Positions 1-6,362 of a stretch of 6,698 nt of DNA are shown here, in pieces. Under the pieces are notes generated by a model that was not told where the DNA came from, made no database searches, and worked only from the letters and a program-made list of their open reading frames with translations. Source of the stretch: Thiohalobacter sp. (GTDB lineage: Bacteria > Pseudomonadota > Gammaproteobacteria > DSM-19610). The DNA lies in contig JALWRY010000370.1 in NCBI GenBank assembly GCA_027080445.1, positions 1 to 6,698 of the forward strand. Direction: 5' to 3'. A program made the position numbers and the translations under genes. Each line of letters begins with the position of its first letter. Position 1 is the first letter of the stretch.

Positions 1-534
1 GTGTGCCGGTTTCAATGGCTCCAGTCCCCAGTCATCAACGATCAGCAACTGGACCTTGGCCAGCTGCTTGAGCTGTTTGTGATAACTGCCATCGGCCTTG
101 GTCTGGGTCAGTTCCAGTAATAACCGTGACAGGCGGTAATAACGGACACTGTAGCCCTGCAAACAGGCGTTATGCCCCAGGGCGCAGGCCAGGTAAGTCT
201 TGCCACTGCCGCAGGGGCCGGTGACCAGCAGATTCTGGCCCCGGTTAATCCAGTCGCCTTGCGCCAACCGCGCCATCTGTGTCGGCTTGAGGTTGCGTGG
301 GTGCTGATAGTCGATATCGGGTACGCAGGCGGCGAGCTTGAAGCGGGCCTGGCGGATCAGGCGCTCCTGCTTGCGCTGATCCCGGCTTAGACATTCCTGT
401 TCAACCAGCAGCGCGAGTCGTTCGGTAAAGGCCAGGCCCTCATAGGTACCGACCTGCTCCAGCTGGCTTTGCAGGGCATGGGCCATGCCACCGAGTTTGA
501 GTTGGCGTAGCGCGGTCAAGGTGTGTGTCGTCAT
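1..534 (-). CDS. istB: IstB, AAA+ ATPase helper of IS21-family transposition (3' part outside window)
   Basis: IstB is the ATP-dependent partner of the IstA transposase and acts in target selection and complex assembly on DNA. The frame stays open from the ATG at 534 to the window edge, giving 178 residues of a family that usually has about 250, so the C-terminus is missing. The Walker A motif GPCGSGKT lies at residues 106-113 and the Walker B motif LLIVDDWG at 163-170. The N-terminal helical part (about 1-95) begins MTTHTLTALRQLKLGGMA, as is typical of IstB. A good ribosome-binding site AAGGAG lies about 8 nt before the ATG. The gene starts 17 nt after the istA stop, the standard istA-istB order. 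No frameshift or stop was found in the visible part. Family assignment is near certain; activity cannot be judged without the C-terminus. Confidence 0.95.
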   Translation of the reverse strand, partial: MTTHTLTALRQLKLGGMAHALQSQLEQVGTYEGLAFTERLALLVEQECLSRDQRKQERLIRQARFKLAACVPDIDYQHPRNLKPTQMARLAQGDWINRGQNLLVTGPCGSGKTYLACALGHNACLQGYSVRYYRLSRLLLELTQTKADGSYHKQLKQLAKVQLLIVDDWGLEPLKPAH

Positions 535-551
535 AGGGTATTCTCCTTAGG

Positions 552-2137
552 TTAGTGGAAGGTGCGTGGGCCACGGATGTTCTCGTGATCCTGGGGGAGT
601 TCGGTGTCGAGATCGAGCTGCTCAGGCAGTTGATCCCGATTGCTTTGCAGGATCGACTTGACCTGTTTCAGGCGAACCAGACCGGCTTTGTTGGCGATCC
701 GGCAGGCGGCTTCGAGGCGTTCGCGTGGATAGGCCTGACTGAGATTGAGCAAGCCGAGACAGACCCGGTAGGCCTGTTCCGGGTGGGCTTTGGTGTCGAG
801 CTGCGTGGTGACCCAGCATAGCGTTTCAGAACCGATGTCGTGCGCCCAGTTCTTTAACCGTCCCGGTGTCCACTGCTGGTGTTTCTGATGGCGCTTGGGC
901 ATGTGCGCCGGTTCGGTAGTCATGCCCGGCCGGTGCTTGCGGGCATGCGTGGCCACGGACTTCTGGCGGAAGTAGAGCGTGATCAGCGTGTCACTGGCGT
1001 GCAGCTCCAGCGTTTCACCCACGTACTGGTGCGGTACCGAGTAGTGATGTTGCTGATACTGCACATGGTAGTCGATGTTGACCTTAACCGGCTTGATATC
1101 GACGTAGCGGTAGGGGTGGCGGGGCAACGGTTTGAGGGCAGGCTGATCCAGCTGTTCGAACGCCTGACGGCGATTGCCGGGCAACTGCTTGAACGGTTTT
1201 TGGTTCAGATCATCCAGCAAGGCGCGGATGCACTGGTTCAGCTCGGCCAGTGAGAAGAACGTGTGGTGTCGTAACCGCGCCAGGATCCAGCGTTCGACGA
1301 TTTGTACGCCAACCTCAGCCTTGGCCTTATCCTTCGGCTTGTAAGGTCGCGCCGGGATCACGGCGACCTGGTAGTGTTCGGCCCACTGCTGGTAACTGGC
1401 ATTGAGATCGGGATCGTAGCGACAGGCCCGTGTGACGCCGCTGCGTAAATTATCGGGCACGACGATCTCGGTGCAGCCGCCAAAGTACGCGAACGTCCGA
1501 CCCTGGCTGTCCAGCCAGTCAGGTAACGACTGACTCCATGTCGCCTCGGCATAGGTGTAGTTGGAGGCACCCAACACCGCCACGAACACCTGAGCCGGAT
1601 GGATCTCGCCAGTGGTCGCACAGACGATGGGCACCGTCGGTCCGGCGTAATCGACAAAGCACTTCTCACCGGCCTTGTGCAGCTGACGCATGGAGCGTTT
1701 TTGCAGGCCCTGCCAATGGCGGTAACGGTCACAGAACTGCGAGTAGCTGTAACAGCGGTTGGGATACTGCTGGGTGTACTCCTCGGCAACTGCTCCTGCG
1801 TTGCCCTACCTCCTGCATCCATGCAGTCGTCCCACAGCAGTTGCTTGGTCATCCCCTTGCGCTTGAGTTCCTGATGGACGACGGACCAGTCGGGTACCTG
1901 GAAACGGTGAGACACCCGGGTGTCGGCACCGGGATAGAACAGTCGGGCCAGCTGGTCGTCAGTCAACTCCGATGGCAGTGGCCAACCAAGGCCCAGCGCC
2001 CCGGCTTTGCTCAGCAGTTTCTGGATGGCGCCGACACTGAGCTTGGTGCTGGCTTTGATCTGCCGGATCGTCAGCCCGGCGTGTCGTAAACGTAGAATTT
2101 CGCGGATTTTTCGCATTGTCGTCCTCTTGGCTGGCAT
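552..2137 (-). pseudogene. istA: IstA, IS21-family DDE transposase, frameshifted
   Basis: IstA cuts and joins the ends of IS21-family elements. The gene is in two frames. The N-terminal part runs from ATG 2137 for 102 codons and has an HTH (about residues 10-45, containing GLTIRQIKASTKLSVGAIQK), ending in MTKQLLW. The second part resumes at 1784 with EEYTQQYPNRCYSYSQFCDR and continues to the stop at 552. It carries the catalytic triad: D in FVDYAG (codon 1652-1650), D in VPDNL (1454-1452) and E in KAEVGVQ (1316-1314), followed by a C-terminal beta-barrel-like region. Between them are 47 extra bases (1785-1831), which shift the frame; the downstream frame also has a TAG at 1808-1806. Removing exactly those 47 bases gives a 512-residue protein, close to the usual IstA length. 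The chosen ATG has GGGAG 5 nt upstream; a TTG at 2149 is in frame but lacks such a site. Probably non-functional. Confidence 0.9.
1785..1831 (-). other. 47-bp extra segment disrupting istA, with inverted repeats
   Basis: This segment separates the TGG codon of MTKQLLW (1834-1832) from the GAG codon of EEYTQQYPN (1784-1782). A 9-bp inverted repeat GCAACTGCT (1786-1794) and AGCAGTTGC (1836-1844) brackets it, and an inner hairpin CTGCAT-CC-ATGCAG lies at 1813-1826. The segment encodes no recognisable domain. Its length is not a multiple of three, and the downstream frame carries a stop inside it. The exact edges are inferred from where the two halves would join into the usual LLWEEY-type IstA sequence. 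Confidence 0.65.
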
Positions 2138-2142
2138 GACCA

Positions 2143-2159
2143 CTCCCAAAAAGCGGGAG
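2143..2159 (-). promoter_or_regulatory. Hairpin covering the istA ribosome-binding site
   Basis: On the minus strand CTCCC (2159-2155), a 7-nt loop GCTTTTT and GGGAG (2147-2143) form a 5-bp GC-rich stem. The GGGAG arm is the likely Shine-Dalgarno sequence of istA (ATG at 2137). Folding of the transcript would hide that site. Some insertion sequences (IS10, IS50) use related hairpins to block transposase translation from read-through transcripts; whether that applies here is inference. Confidence 0.45.
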
Positions 2160-2197
2160 AGCCTACCAAACTAATTGACAAAACAATGCGTTGGAAA

Positions 2198-2264
2198 GGA
2201 TTCCGGTTGAACGTGAACACCCATTCCGGGATCGTGAACACCGATTCCGGAAAATCCCGAAAAG
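2198..2264 (-). repeat. Three tandem ~23-bp IS-end units, istA-side orientation
   Basis: Read on the minus strand, each unit has GTGTTCAC at its start and CCGGAAT near its end. The units are 2198-2220 (23 bp, intact), 2221-2241 (21 bp, two bases missing in the middle) and 2242-2264 (23 bp, degenerate, with the first motif altered to CTTTTCGG). They are contiguous. Multiple internal copies of the terminal motif, to which IstA binds, are characteristic of IS21-family ends, so the first two units are taken as the terminus of the IS in this window. Confidence 0.75.
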
Positions 2265-2355
2265 TGTTCACCTTGAACCGGAATGGGTGTTCACGTTCAA
2301 CCAGAATAGGTGTTCACGTTGAACCAGAATGAGTGTTCATCTTGGGCCGGAATAC
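2264..2355 (+). repeat. Four tandem 23-bp IS-end units in opposite orientation
   Basis: Four exact-length units lie at 2264-2286, 2287-2309, 2310-2332 and 2333-2355. Each starts GTGTTCA and contains CCGGAAT or CCAGAAT near its end. They match the units of the adjacent block but point the other way, so the two sets face each other around 2264. The fourth unit is the most diverged. By orientation they would be the end of a second IS21-like element whose body would lie towards trpC, but no such body exists: trpC ends 28 bp further on. They are probably a remnant. Confidence 0.75.
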
Positions 2356-2383
2356 GCACGCCTTCCACCTCACCCCGCAATTA

Positions 2384-3181
2384 TCAGAAGAACAGTTCGC
2401 TTAATTTCTGACCTGGATCTTCTGCCTTCATAAACGCCTCACCGACCAGGAACGCATGCACATCAGCCGCGTGTATACGCTGTACATCGTCACGGATGTG
2501 TATGCCGCTTTCCGTTACCAGCAGGCGATCTTCGGGGAAATCCCGCTTCAATGCCAACGTGGTATCAAGGCTTGTTTCGAAGGTTCGCAGGTTGCGGTTA
2601 TTGACACCGATCAGCGGCGCAGGGGTGGTTAAGGCCAGTTCCATTTCCCCGGCATCGTGGACTTCAACCAGTGCATCCAGACCCAGTTCACTAGCCAGTT
2701 GTAACAGGTCATGAAGCCGCGCATCATCAAGCGCAGCCACAATCAACAAAATGCAATCCGCGCCCAGCGCCCGCGCTTCCCAGACCTGATAGGGGTCGAT
2801 AACAAAGTCCTTGCGCAACACAGGCAACTGACACGCTGCACGCGCCTGCTGCAGGTATTCGTCCGCACCCTGGAAAAAATCCACATCGGTCAGTACTGAC
2901 AGGCAGGTAGCGCCACCTTTTTCGTAACTGGCGGCAATCTCGTCCGGTACAAAATGCGCTCTCAATACACCCTTGCTCGGCGAGGCTTTCTTGATTTCGG
3001 CGATCACGGCCGCATCGCCCTCGACCGCGCGTCGGCGCAGGGCATCCAGGAACCCGCGGACCGGATCGGCATGTTCAGCACGTTCACGTATCGCCTGCTG
3101 CGAAACACGCGCACGACGTTCAGCGATTTCTTCCGTCTTGCGACGCAGGATTTTTTTCAGGATATCGGGGGTATCTGACAT
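2384..3181 (-). CDS. trpC: Indole-3-glycerol phosphate synthase
   Basis: This cytoplasmic enzyme (EC 4.1.1.48) converts carboxyphenylaminodeoxyribulose 5-phosphate to indole-3-glycerol phosphate in tryptophan synthesis. The 265-residue product is the usual length of a monofunctional TrpC, without the TrpF domain fused to it in enteric bacteria. Motifs of the TIM barrel are all present: AEIKKASPSKG (61-71, catalytic E62 and K64), SVLTD (95-99), LRKDF (122-126, K124), VEVHD (172-176, E173), GVNNRNL (192-198, N194), TESGI (223-227, S225) and LVGEAFM (245-251). It begins 15 nt after trpD. The region before its ATG has no strong Shine-Dalgarno sequence, so translation may depend on coupling to trpD. 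It is the last trp gene here. The 28 bp between its stop and the repeat block contain no obvious terminator. Confidence 0.98.
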   Translation of the reverse strand: MSDTPDILKKILRRKTEEIAERRARVSQQAIRERAEHADPVRGFLDALRRRAVEGDAAVIAEIKKASPSKGVLRAHFVPDEIAASYEKGGATCLSVLTDVDFFQGADEYLQQARAACQLPVLRKDFVIDPYQVWEARALGADCILLIVAALDDARLHDLLQLASELGLDALVEVHDAGEMELALTTPAPLIGVNNRNLRTFETSLDTTLALKRDFPEDRLLVTESGIHIRDDVQRIHAADVHAFLVGEAFMKAEDPGQKLSELFF

Positions 3182-3196
3182 GGGAGCAATTTCAGG

Positions 3197-4213
3197 CTAA
3201 AAACGGTTACTGACTTCAATCAGTTGCGCAAAGGTCTGCCTTGCGGCACCGGAGGCGATGGTTTCGAGCGCCTTGTTGACCCCGTCCGCAAGACTGTCGG
3301 CAAGGCCTGCCACGTAAATGGCCGCACCGGCATTCAGCGCGACGATGTCGCGCGCGGGACCGGGCCGATTATCGAATACCTGGCCGATCAATGCCAGGCT
3401 TTCCTGCGCATCCTTAACGGCAAGATCGGCCACATCGGCTGTCTGCAGTCCGAACGTTGAGGGTTCGATCCGGTAGCAGATCACCTTGCCGTCCTTAAGT
3501 TCGGCAACCTGTGTTGGTGAACCGATGCTGATTTCATCCAGCCCGTCATCGGCGTGCACCACCATGACATGATGGCTGCCGAGTTTGCCGAGCACCTGTG
3601 CCAGTGGCTCCAGCCAGTCGGCGCTGAACACGCCGAGTACCTGGTTGGGTGCGCCAGCCGGATTGGTCAAGGGACCCAGCAGGTTGAACAGGGTGCGTAC
3701 CCCCATCTCCTTGCGCGGGCCGATAGCGTGCTTCATGGCGCTGTGGTGTCTGGGTGCAAACAGGAAACCGACACCGACCTTGTCCACGCAGGCCGCCACC
3801 TGCTCTGCCGTCAGGTCAAGATTGACGCCGGCCGCTTCCAGCACGTCGGCACTGCCGCAACTCGACGATACGGAACGGTTGCCGTGCTTGGCCACGCGCG
3901 CGCCCGCCGCCGCCGTCACCATGGCGCTGGCGGTGGAAATATTGAACGTCGAAGCACCGTCGCCGCCGGTGCCGCAGGTATCCACCAGGTGCTCGCCACC
4001 AACAGGGACCGGCGTGGCCAGTTCGCGCATGACTTTTGCCGCCGCGGCAATCTCATCGACGCTTTCGCCCTTCATGCGCAGGCCAATCAAAAACCCGCCA
4101 ATCTGCGCTGGTGTGGCCTGTCCGGTCATCACCAGTTGCATGACACCGTGCATTTCTTCCGCGTCCAGATCCTGCCGCTCGGTCACGCGGCGAATCGCGG
4201 TCTGCATATCCAT
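3197..4213 (-). CDS. trpD: Anthranilate phosphoribosyltransferase
   Basis: TrpD (EC 2.4.2.18) joins anthranilate to phosphoribosyl pyrophosphate, the second step of the tryptophan branch. The 338-residue product is a stand-alone TrpD of normal length, without the fused glutaminase domain seen in E. coli. Diagnostic motifs are the PRPP-binding loop GTGGDG (81-86), KHGNRSVSSSCGSAD (109-123), the anthranilate-site segment APRHHSAMKH (153-162), RTLFNLLGPLTNP (173-185) and the metal-binding DE at 226-227. The start is the ATG at 4213, 3 nt after the trpG stop (TGAGTCATG), with GGAG about 9 nt upstream inside the end of trpG. This spacing suggests translational coupling. A second in-frame ATG two codons later is possible but makes no practical difference. 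Confidence 0.98.
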   Translation of the reverse strand: MDMQTAIRRVTERQDLDAEEMHGVMQLVMTGQATPAQIGGFLIGLRMKGESVDEIAAAAKVMRELATPVPVGGEHLVDTCGTGGDGASTFNISTASAMVTAAAGARVAKHGNRSVSSSCGSADVLEAAGVNLDLTAEQVAACVDKVGVGFLFAPRHHSAMKHAIGPRKEMGVRTLFNLLGPLTNPAGAPNQVLGVFSADWLEPLAQVLGKLGSHHVMVVHADDGLDEISIGSPTQVAELKDGKVICYRIEPSTFGLQTADVADLAVKDAQESLALIGQVFDNRPGPARDIVALNAGAAIYVAGLADSLADGVNKALETIASGAARQTFAQLIEVSNRF

Positions 4214-4216
4214 GAC

Positions 4217-4795
4217 TCAGGTCTCCAGGAAATTCTTCAGCATGGCGTGGCCATGCTCGGTCAGGATCGATTCGGGATGAAACTGCACGCCTTCGACAGG
4301 CAGTTCACGGTGCCGCACACCCATGATCTCGTCGATTTCACCCGCCGCACTGCCTGTCCAGGCCGTCACTTCAAGGCAGTCCGGCAGACTCGCCTTCTCG
4401 ATCACCAGCGAATGGTAGCGGGTGGCTTCCAGCGGATTGGAAAGGCCACGGAACACACCTTCGTCACGGTGATGAATCATCGAGGTCTTGCCGTGCATAA
4501 TTTCAGCGGCGTGTACAATTCGCCCACCGAACGCCTGGCCGATACTCTGGTGGCCCAGGCAAACCCCGAGAATCGGTATGCGCCCGGCAAACGCCTTGAT
4601 GGTTTCCACTGACACACCCGCCTCATTCGGCGTACAGGGCCCGGGTGAAATCACAATTTTCTCCGGCGCCAGTTTTTCAATCCCCGCCACGCTGATCCGG
4701 TCATTCCGGTACACGCGCACGTCCGCGCCCAGCTCGCCGAAATACTGCACCAGGTTGTAGGTGAAGGAGTCGTAGTTATCGATCATCAACAACAT
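4217..4795 (-). CDS. trpG: Anthranilate synthase component II, glutamine amidotransferase
   Basis: TrpG hydrolyses glutamine and passes ammonia to TrpE for anthranilate formation. The 192-residue product is a class I amidotransferase domain of usual length. It opens MLLMIDNYDSFTYNLVQYFG, and has the oxyanion-region motif SPGPCTPNEAG (50-60), the nucleophile elbow GVCLGHQ (77-83, Cys79) and the His/Glu pair in VQFHPES (170-176, His173 and Glu175), completing the catalytic triad. HGKTS (101-105) is typical of the TrpG/PabA group. In many bacteria the same subunit also serves PabB in folate synthesis; no separate pabA can be judged from this window. The gene overlaps the 3' end of trpE by 20 nt. 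A start at the fourth codon (ATG 4786) is also possible, but MLLMIDNYD is the common family N-terminus. Confidence 0.97.
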   Translation of the reverse strand: MLLMIDNYDSFTYNLVQYFGELGADVRVYRNDRISVAGIEKLAPEKIVISPGPCTPNEAGVSVETIKAFAGRIPILGVCLGHQSIGQAFGGRIVHAAEIMHGKTSMIHHRDEGVFRGLSNPLEATRYHSLVIEKASLPDCLEVTAWTGSAAGEIDEIMGVRHRELPVEGVQFHPESILTEHGHAMLKNFLET

Positions 4796-6296
4796 CAGTC
4801 CTGCCCCTCTCGCAATGATTGCCGTCCAGCCCGGCTTCCGCCAGCGCCACGGCGCGGAAAATCGCCCGGCCCTTGTTCATGGTCTCGGCCCATTCATTGG
4901 CCGGCACGGAATCCGCGACAATACCGGCGCCCGCCTGGATGTGCAGCACCTCATCCTTGATGACAGCCGTTCGAATCGCGATCGCGGTATCCATGTTGCC
5001 GGACCATGACAGGTAACCGACCGCGCCGGCGTAGACCCCGCGCTTGACCGGCTCCAGTTCGTCGATAATTTCCATGGCGCGAATTTTTGGCGCGCCACTC
5101 ACCGTGCCGGCCGGGAAGGTGGCGCGCAAGACATCGATGGCCGAAAGCTCCGGACGGATGCGCCCGGTGACATTGGAGACAATATGCATCACATGCGAAT
5201 AACGCTCGATGATCATCCTGTCGGTCAGCTCGACACTGCCGATTTCGCTGACGCGGCCGGCATCGTTGCGGCCCAGGTCGATCAGCATCAGGTGCTCGGC
5301 CAGTTCCTTGGGGTCTGCCAGCAGTTCCTCTTCCAGTGCCTTGTCCTCGGCTTCGTTGGCGCCACGCGGACGGGTACCGGCAATGGGGCGCACGGTCACC
5401 ACGTCGTCTTCGAGACGCACCAGAATTTCCGGCGAAGAGCCGACGATATGAAAATCGTCCAGGTCGAGGAAGAACATGTACGGTGAGGGGTTCAGGCCGC
5501 GTAGCGCGCGGTACAGGTCCAGCGGCGGCGCGTGAAACGGGATAGACAAGCGCTGCGACAACACCACCTGCATGGCGTCGCCCTCGACGATGTAATCCTT
5601 CACGCGCTGTACTGCGGATTCAAAACCTTGTTGCGTGAAACCCGACACAAAATCATCTTCGGACACCTCGCGCGGTTGCGCCAACGCACCGGGAATCTGC
5701 ACGGCCTGACACAGGCGTTTCATCAGGGCATCGAGCCGCCGCTGCGCAGCGTCCCAGGCATCGTCTCGCGCGGTATCGGCATGCACGACCATCACCAGCT
5801 TGCCGGCCAGGTTATCGAACACCACGACTTCGTCGGACACCATGAGCAAAATATCCGGCGTTTGCAGGGTGTCTTCGTTTACTCCATCTTTCAGACGCGG
5901 TTCAATATAGCGCACCGTATCGTAGCCAAAGTAACCCACCAGGCCACCGCCAAAGCGTGGCAAACCTTCCAGGTCAGGTGCACGAAACCGTTGCTGGAAA
6001 TCCTCGATCCATTGCAGCGGGTCGTCACAGTTGGTTACTTCGACCAGTTCGCCGTCGGTGCGCAACTCGATGCGCTGCCCGTACACGCGCAACACCGTGC
6101 GACACGGCAGGCCGATAATGGAGTAGCGCCCCCACTTCTCGCCGCCCTGCACGGACTCGAACAAATAGGAGTAAGGCCCGCTGGCGAGCTTCAGGTAAGT
6201 GCTTAAGGGGGTATCGAGGTCGGCCAGGACCTCGCGGGTCACCGGGATACGTTGGTATCCCTCGCTGGCCAGTTGTTCGAATTGTTCAGGCTTCAT
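4776..6296 (-). CDS. trpE: Anthranilate synthase component I
   Basis: TrpE (EC 4.1.3.27) converts chorismate plus ammonia to anthranilate and is the committed, feedback-controlled step. From ATG 6296 the product has 506 residues, slightly longer than usual because of a C-terminal tail read through the trpG overlap. The N-terminal domain has the feedback segment SYLFESVQGGEKWGRYS (42-58); family members usually have LLES, here LFES. The chorismate-binding domain (about 210-485) has GSSPEILVR (286-294), RPIAGTRPRG (303-312), DLGRNDAGRV (340-349; many homologues have GRNDVGRV), FPAGTVSGAPK (394-404) and AGAGIVADSVP (455-465). Beginning MKPEQFEQLASEGYQRIP matches related TrpE proteins. An in-frame GTG at 6305 would add three residues, but that GTGAGGA stretch is better read as the ribosome-binding region of ATG 6296. 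Regulation may act through the upstream leader. Confidence 0.97.
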   Translation of the reverse strand: MKPEQFEQLASEGYQRIPVTREVLADLDTPLSTYLKLASGPYSYLFESVQGGEKWGRYSIIGLPCRTVLRVYGQRIELRTDGELVEVTNCDDPLQWIEDFQQRFRAPDLEGLPRFGGGLVGYFGYDTVRYIEPRLKDGVNEDTLQTPDILLMVSDEVVVFDNLAGKLVMVVHADTARDDAWDAAQRRLDALMKRLCQAVQIPGALAQPREVSEDDFVSGFTQQGFESAVQRVKDYIVEGDAMQVVLSQRLSIPFHAPPLDLYRALRGLNPSPYMFFLDLDDFHIVGSSPEILVRLEDDVVTVRPIAGTRPRGANEAEDKALEEELLADPKELAEHLMLIDLGRNDAGRVSEIGSVELTDRMIIERYSHVMHIVSNVTGRIRPELSAIDVLRATFPAGTVSGAPKIRAMEIIDELEPVKRGVYAGAVGYLSWSGNMDTAIAIRTAVIKDEVLHIQAGAGIVADSVPANEWAETMNKGRAIFRAVALAEAGLDGNHCERGRTDVVDDR

Positions 6297-6303
6297 GGTC
6301 CTC

Positions 6304-6317
6304 ACCGTTGAGACAGT
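6304..6317 (-). promoter_or_regulatory. Small hairpin overlapping the trpE ribosome-binding region
   Basis: ACTGT (6317-6313) can pair with ACGGT (6308-6304) around the loop CTCA, a 5-bp stem with one G-U pair. Its 3' arm supplies the first bases of GGTGAGGA, the likely ribosome-binding region of trpE (ATG 6296). The same ACGGT can instead pair with the upstream copy of ACTGT (6346-6342), so the two structures exclude each other. No run of T follows, so it is not an intrinsic terminator. The stem is short and its biological role is unproven. Confidence 0.3.
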
Positions 6318-6341
6318 TTTGATACGCGCGTGCAGTTATTG

Positions 6342-6362
6342 ACAGTGGTTCAATGCCACCAT
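6342..6362 (-). promoter_or_regulatory. Leader hairpin with Trp codons in its 5' arm
   Basis: On the minus strand ATGGTGG (6362-6356) can pair with CCACTGT (6348-6342) around the loop CATTGAA, giving 7 bp including two G-U pairs. The 5' arm contains the two TGG codons of the candidate leader peptide, so a ribosome there would melt the stem. The freed 3' arm could then pair CACTGT with ACGGTG (6308-6303) next to the trpE ribosome-binding site. The layout resembles the 1:2 and 2:3 pairings of attenuators, but the terminator hairpin is missing. Pairing was found by eye. Confidence 0.4.

Larger units (their letters stand above)
1..2240 (-). mobile_element. IS21-family insertion sequence, right end beyond window
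   Basis: The element contains istA and istB in the usual order and orientation, with an istA-proximal terminus that reads TGTTCACGATCCCGGAATGG on the minus strand from 2240. TG at the outer end and repeated end motifs inside it are typical of IS21-family termini. The outer boundary is inferred: a further degenerate repeat unit (2242-2264) could move it outward by about 24 bp. The other terminus and any target duplication lie before position 1 and cannot be checked. The element sits in the same orientation as the trp operon, just downstream of trpC. Confidence 0.85.

Noticed and set aside
1785..1831. Programmed frameshifting in istA
   Set aside because: The frame change coincides with 47 extra bases carrying an in-frame stop in the second frame, and no slippery heptamer was seen. 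IS21-family istA is normally a single frame.
1538..2089. Open frame on the + strand across the istA break
   Set aside because: It is a shadow of istA; the minus strand gives clear IstA sequence in both halves.
2198..2355. CRISPR array
   Set aside because: The units are contiguous with no spacers, they change orientation midway, and they match the end-repeat pattern of the adjoining IS.
3554..4612. Long open frame (352 codons) on the + strand
   Set aside because: It lies entirely opposite trpD and trpG, which have full family motifs. Its product is rich in His, Arg and Gln with no recognisable motif, as expected for an antisense shadow of GC-rich genes.
5532..6206. Open frame of 224 codons on the + strand
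   Set aside because: It is antisense to the conserved trpE coding region and shows no family motif or ribosome-binding site.
6297..6305. GTG at 6305 as the trpE start
   Set aside because: The ATG at 6296 matches the N-terminus of related TrpE proteins, and the GTGAGGA stretch fits better as part of the ribosome-binding site.
6339..6344. TTGACA as a -35 box on the + strand
   Set aside because: No -10-like sequence lies at the right distance, and no credible + strand gene follows.
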